64,000 nt of DNA from Lachnotalea glycerini (GTDB lineage Bacteria; Bacillota; Clostridia; Lachnospirales; Lachnospiraceae): NCBI RefSeq assembly GCF_003201285.1, contig NZ_QICS01000003.1, positions 62,001-126,000 on the forward strand, written 5' to 3'. This document shows, piece by piece, positions 62,374 through 64,000 of the stretch; within the stretch, counting starts at the first letter, position 1; each line of letters begins with the position of its first letter. Under the pieces are notes generated by a model. That model was not told the origin of the DNA. It made no database searches and saw only the letters and a program-made list of their open reading frames with translations. The position numbers and the translations under genes were made by a program.

Positions 62374-63690
62374 TTAACTTGCTTTTTGATATGCTACTGG
62401 TATCATTACAATTAATAAAACTTCTTTCTTTTCCTTATCAATACTAATTTCCACATCTCCATTATATTTAGTTGCAGCTATTCTTAGACTTTGCATAACC
62501 AGACCATGCTCTTCATTAATTTGTTTGCCAGATATCGGTATACCCTTTGTATCCAAAACTGGGAGTGTTTCATAATTATTTTTAATGGTAAATATAACAG
62601 CCGCATCATTTGTGATGGATTTTACCTGTATCAATCTATCTCCTCTACACTGCATACATCCCGCCATAGCATTGTCAAAGCTGTTCGTTAAAATAGCACA
62701 AAGGTCAATCGTTTCAAGGTTATTTAAGCTACCCTTTTGTATCATTATTTTGGTTTTGATATTATGAATCTTAGCTGCATTACATTTCTCATATAATATA
62801 ATATCAGCCAACTGATTACCTGTATCAAAGAATTCATTATAGCCTTCTACTTCTTCTAAACATTTATCAATATAAGAATTAGAAAGGTCTTGATTTTCTT
62901 TACTTAAATTCCGGATAGCAGAAAGATGATTCTTCATATCCTCATACATCTTTTTTATATTCAAATTCTCTTGCTTCAATGTCGCATAATATTCATACTG
63001 ACCTTGATTGTAGAAATGAACCTTCATAACTTCCTGCTCCAGGTTTCGTCTGTAGAACACGAAATAAGAAGCCAAAATAAGTAAACAAACACTAAGTACA
63101 AAGACTGGTTGTATCTTATAATTAGAACTTTTATAAATAAATAAATTCATAATTAACACTAAGCTGGCAAGTCCAGATATTCCCTGTAGCATATAAATAA
63201 AAGTCTCGTATAAAGTATAATGATTGGTTTCCTTTCCAAATCTTTTAATAAATAATAAAATACATAAAAAATGAAATATCTTGGCAATAAATCCTGCCTG
63301 CATGAATAATATGTAATTATCGTAAATATTACTTAATTCTATGTCATCTCGTATTGCTAATATAATCACCATTGCAAAACTATCCCCAATTAGAGAGCAT
63401 AAGAATGCAATCAATTGATGTATAATAATACTTCTCAAGTTGGCATAAAATAACAACTTGAACATAATACTTGTTACTGTTATAAGAAAGAATGCTTTTA
63501 ACATAAATGGCAGACCTTGCTTGCTCCAATAGTTTGCTAATACTACACTAACAGGATAAACTGCTAAAATTATTCCACATTTGACGCCTTTTTGTTTTTT
63601 GTCATAAAGCCCATTACCAAAAAACCAGTAAATGATAGTCTCAATTAATAATATGATACTATCACCTAATAACTTAAATATTAAATCCAT
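62374..63690 (-). CDS. GHKL sensor kinase homologue lacking the phospho-acceptor His
   Basis: A 438-residue protein with six N-terminal membrane helices (1-210), a dimerisation helix and a C-terminal GHKL domain, the same layout as the kinase at 35516-36826. The phospho-acceptor motif, KHDMRNH in that kinase, reads YEDMKNH here, with Glu250 in place of His. The N box is kept (DLCAILTNSFDNAMAGC), but the G box reads HGLVMQSL instead of HGxG. It may therefore not autophosphorylate and could be a sensory pseudokinase or ATP-independent switch. No response regulator is seen in the remaining 310 bases. GGAGG precedes the ATG. Confidence 0.8.
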   Translation of the reverse strand: MDLIFKLLGDSIILLIETIIYWFFGNGLYDKKQKGVKCGIILAVYPVSVVLANYWSKQGLPFMLKAFFLITVTSIMFKLLFYANLRSIIIHQLIAFLCSLIGDSFAMVIILAIRDDIELSNIYDNYILFMQAGFIAKIFHFLCILLFIKRFGKETNHYTLYETFIYMLQGISGLASLVLIMNLFIYKSSNYKIQPVFVLSVCLLILASYFVFYRRNLEQEVMKVHFYNQGQYEYYATLKQENLNIKKMYEDMKNHLSAIRNLSKENQDLSNSYIDKCLEEVEGYNEFFDTGNQLADIILYEKCNAAKIHNIKTKIMIQKGSLNNLETIDLCAILTNSFDNAMAGCMQCRGDRLIQVKSITNDAAVIFTIKNNYETLPVLDTKGIPISGKQINEEHGLVMQSLRIAATKYNGDVEISIDKEKKEVLLIVMIPVAYQKAS

Positions 63691-64000
63691 TGATATACCT
63701 CCAAATATCCTATATTACATTCCTTTATACCCTTTATCAGTTTATTAAAATTTAGACTCAACCGTATTATACTATATTTTTAAACACTTTTCTACATTTA
63801 TAGGTCAAAAGAGTATTCTTTTGTTTAATAATGTGATAATTTCTAATATGGCAGAAAACTATCTATATTTTTTGTTTATTTATACTAATTATTCTAAATA
63901 ATGGATTAATATTTTTTTAACGTTTTGGTGAAATTTAACTGTATATTGCTACCTCTTTCTTTAATAAGGGGATAGGAACAGTCACATTCAATACTGGTGT
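63691..64000. other. AT-rich gap at the right edge
   Basis: There are 310 bases with no supported complete gene. The last 66 bases on the minus strand are open to the window edge, ending at a TAA (63935-63937) after LLKKEVAIYS. This might be the C-terminus of a gene outside the window but is too short to call. Confidence 0.35.

Noticed and set aside
63935-64000. Possible C-terminus of a minus-strand gene entering at the right edge
   Set aside because: Only 21 codons are open; too short to distinguish from chance.

Overview
The window is low-GC Firmicutes DNA whose gene content and order point to the family Lachnospiraceae (Clostridia); the genus cannot be fixed from sequence alone. The grounds are the murB-rapZ-whiA-HPr-like operon, GHKL/LytTR signalling genes, a Csp-like subtilase, lectin-domain C1 proteases, AGGAGG-type ribosome binding sites and very AT-rich intergenic DNA. 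Nearly all genes lie on the minus strand; only a cyclophilin, an AGCS transporter, pyrG and a secreted calpain-like protein are on plus.

Layout. 1-6 kb: a cut-off membrane protein, an S1-domain CvfB protein and an acyl-ACP thioesterase, then tRNA-Gln(CUG), a GNAT enzyme, cyclophilin, and a TPM/zinc-ribbon pair. 6-25 kb: housekeeping core with AGCS symporter, class II aldolase, lipid kinase, murB-rapZ-whiA-HPr-like, a secreted papain-fold enzyme, ROK glucokinase, uvrC, ftsH, pyrG, an MCP and galE. 25-33 kb: a surface-protein island with three related secreted C1 (papain-type) proteases carrying different C-terminal modules, a small acidic lipoprotein and a membrane-anchored SGNH hydrolase. 34-41 kb: M48 protease, an AgrC/AgrA-type two-component pair, hprK and a MutS2-like ATPase lacking the Smr nuclease. 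41-50 kb: a Ni/Co (czcD) riboswitch driving a CDF metal exporter, a CAP-domain protein, a DUF4405 membrane protein, a Csp-like S8 protease, an unusual metallophosphoesterase/periplasmic-binding-protein fusion and a DUF4422 protein. 50-61 kb: a large zinc-ribbon protein, then a complete sucrose/alpha-glucoside operon (binding protein, two permeases, sucrose phosphorylase, alpha-glucosidase, LacI repressor) with a LacI-type operator lying on its promoter. 61-64 kb: a secreted single-domain calpain-like protease beside a GHKL kinase homologue that has lost its phospho-acceptor histidine.

Carbon metabolism links several parts. HprK phosphorylates Ser46 of HPr proteins, and the HPr-like protein here keeps Ser46 but has Glu at position 15, so it looks like a Crh-type regulator rather than a PTS carrier. 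Glucokinase, aldolase, galE and the sucrose phosphorylase operon supply the sugar-handling enzymes.

The least explained features are: (i) a dispersed intergenic repeat family just downstream of transcription-unit ends, one copy of which encodes the C-terminus and stop codon of the AGCS transporter; (ii) a structured RNA or small-ORF locus at 41.1-41.3 kb; (iii) the phosphoesterase-binding protein fusion; (iv) the kinase homologue without its histidine next to the calpain-like protease; (v) a lipoprotein tail resembling the pre-catalytic motif of the neighbouring proteases.
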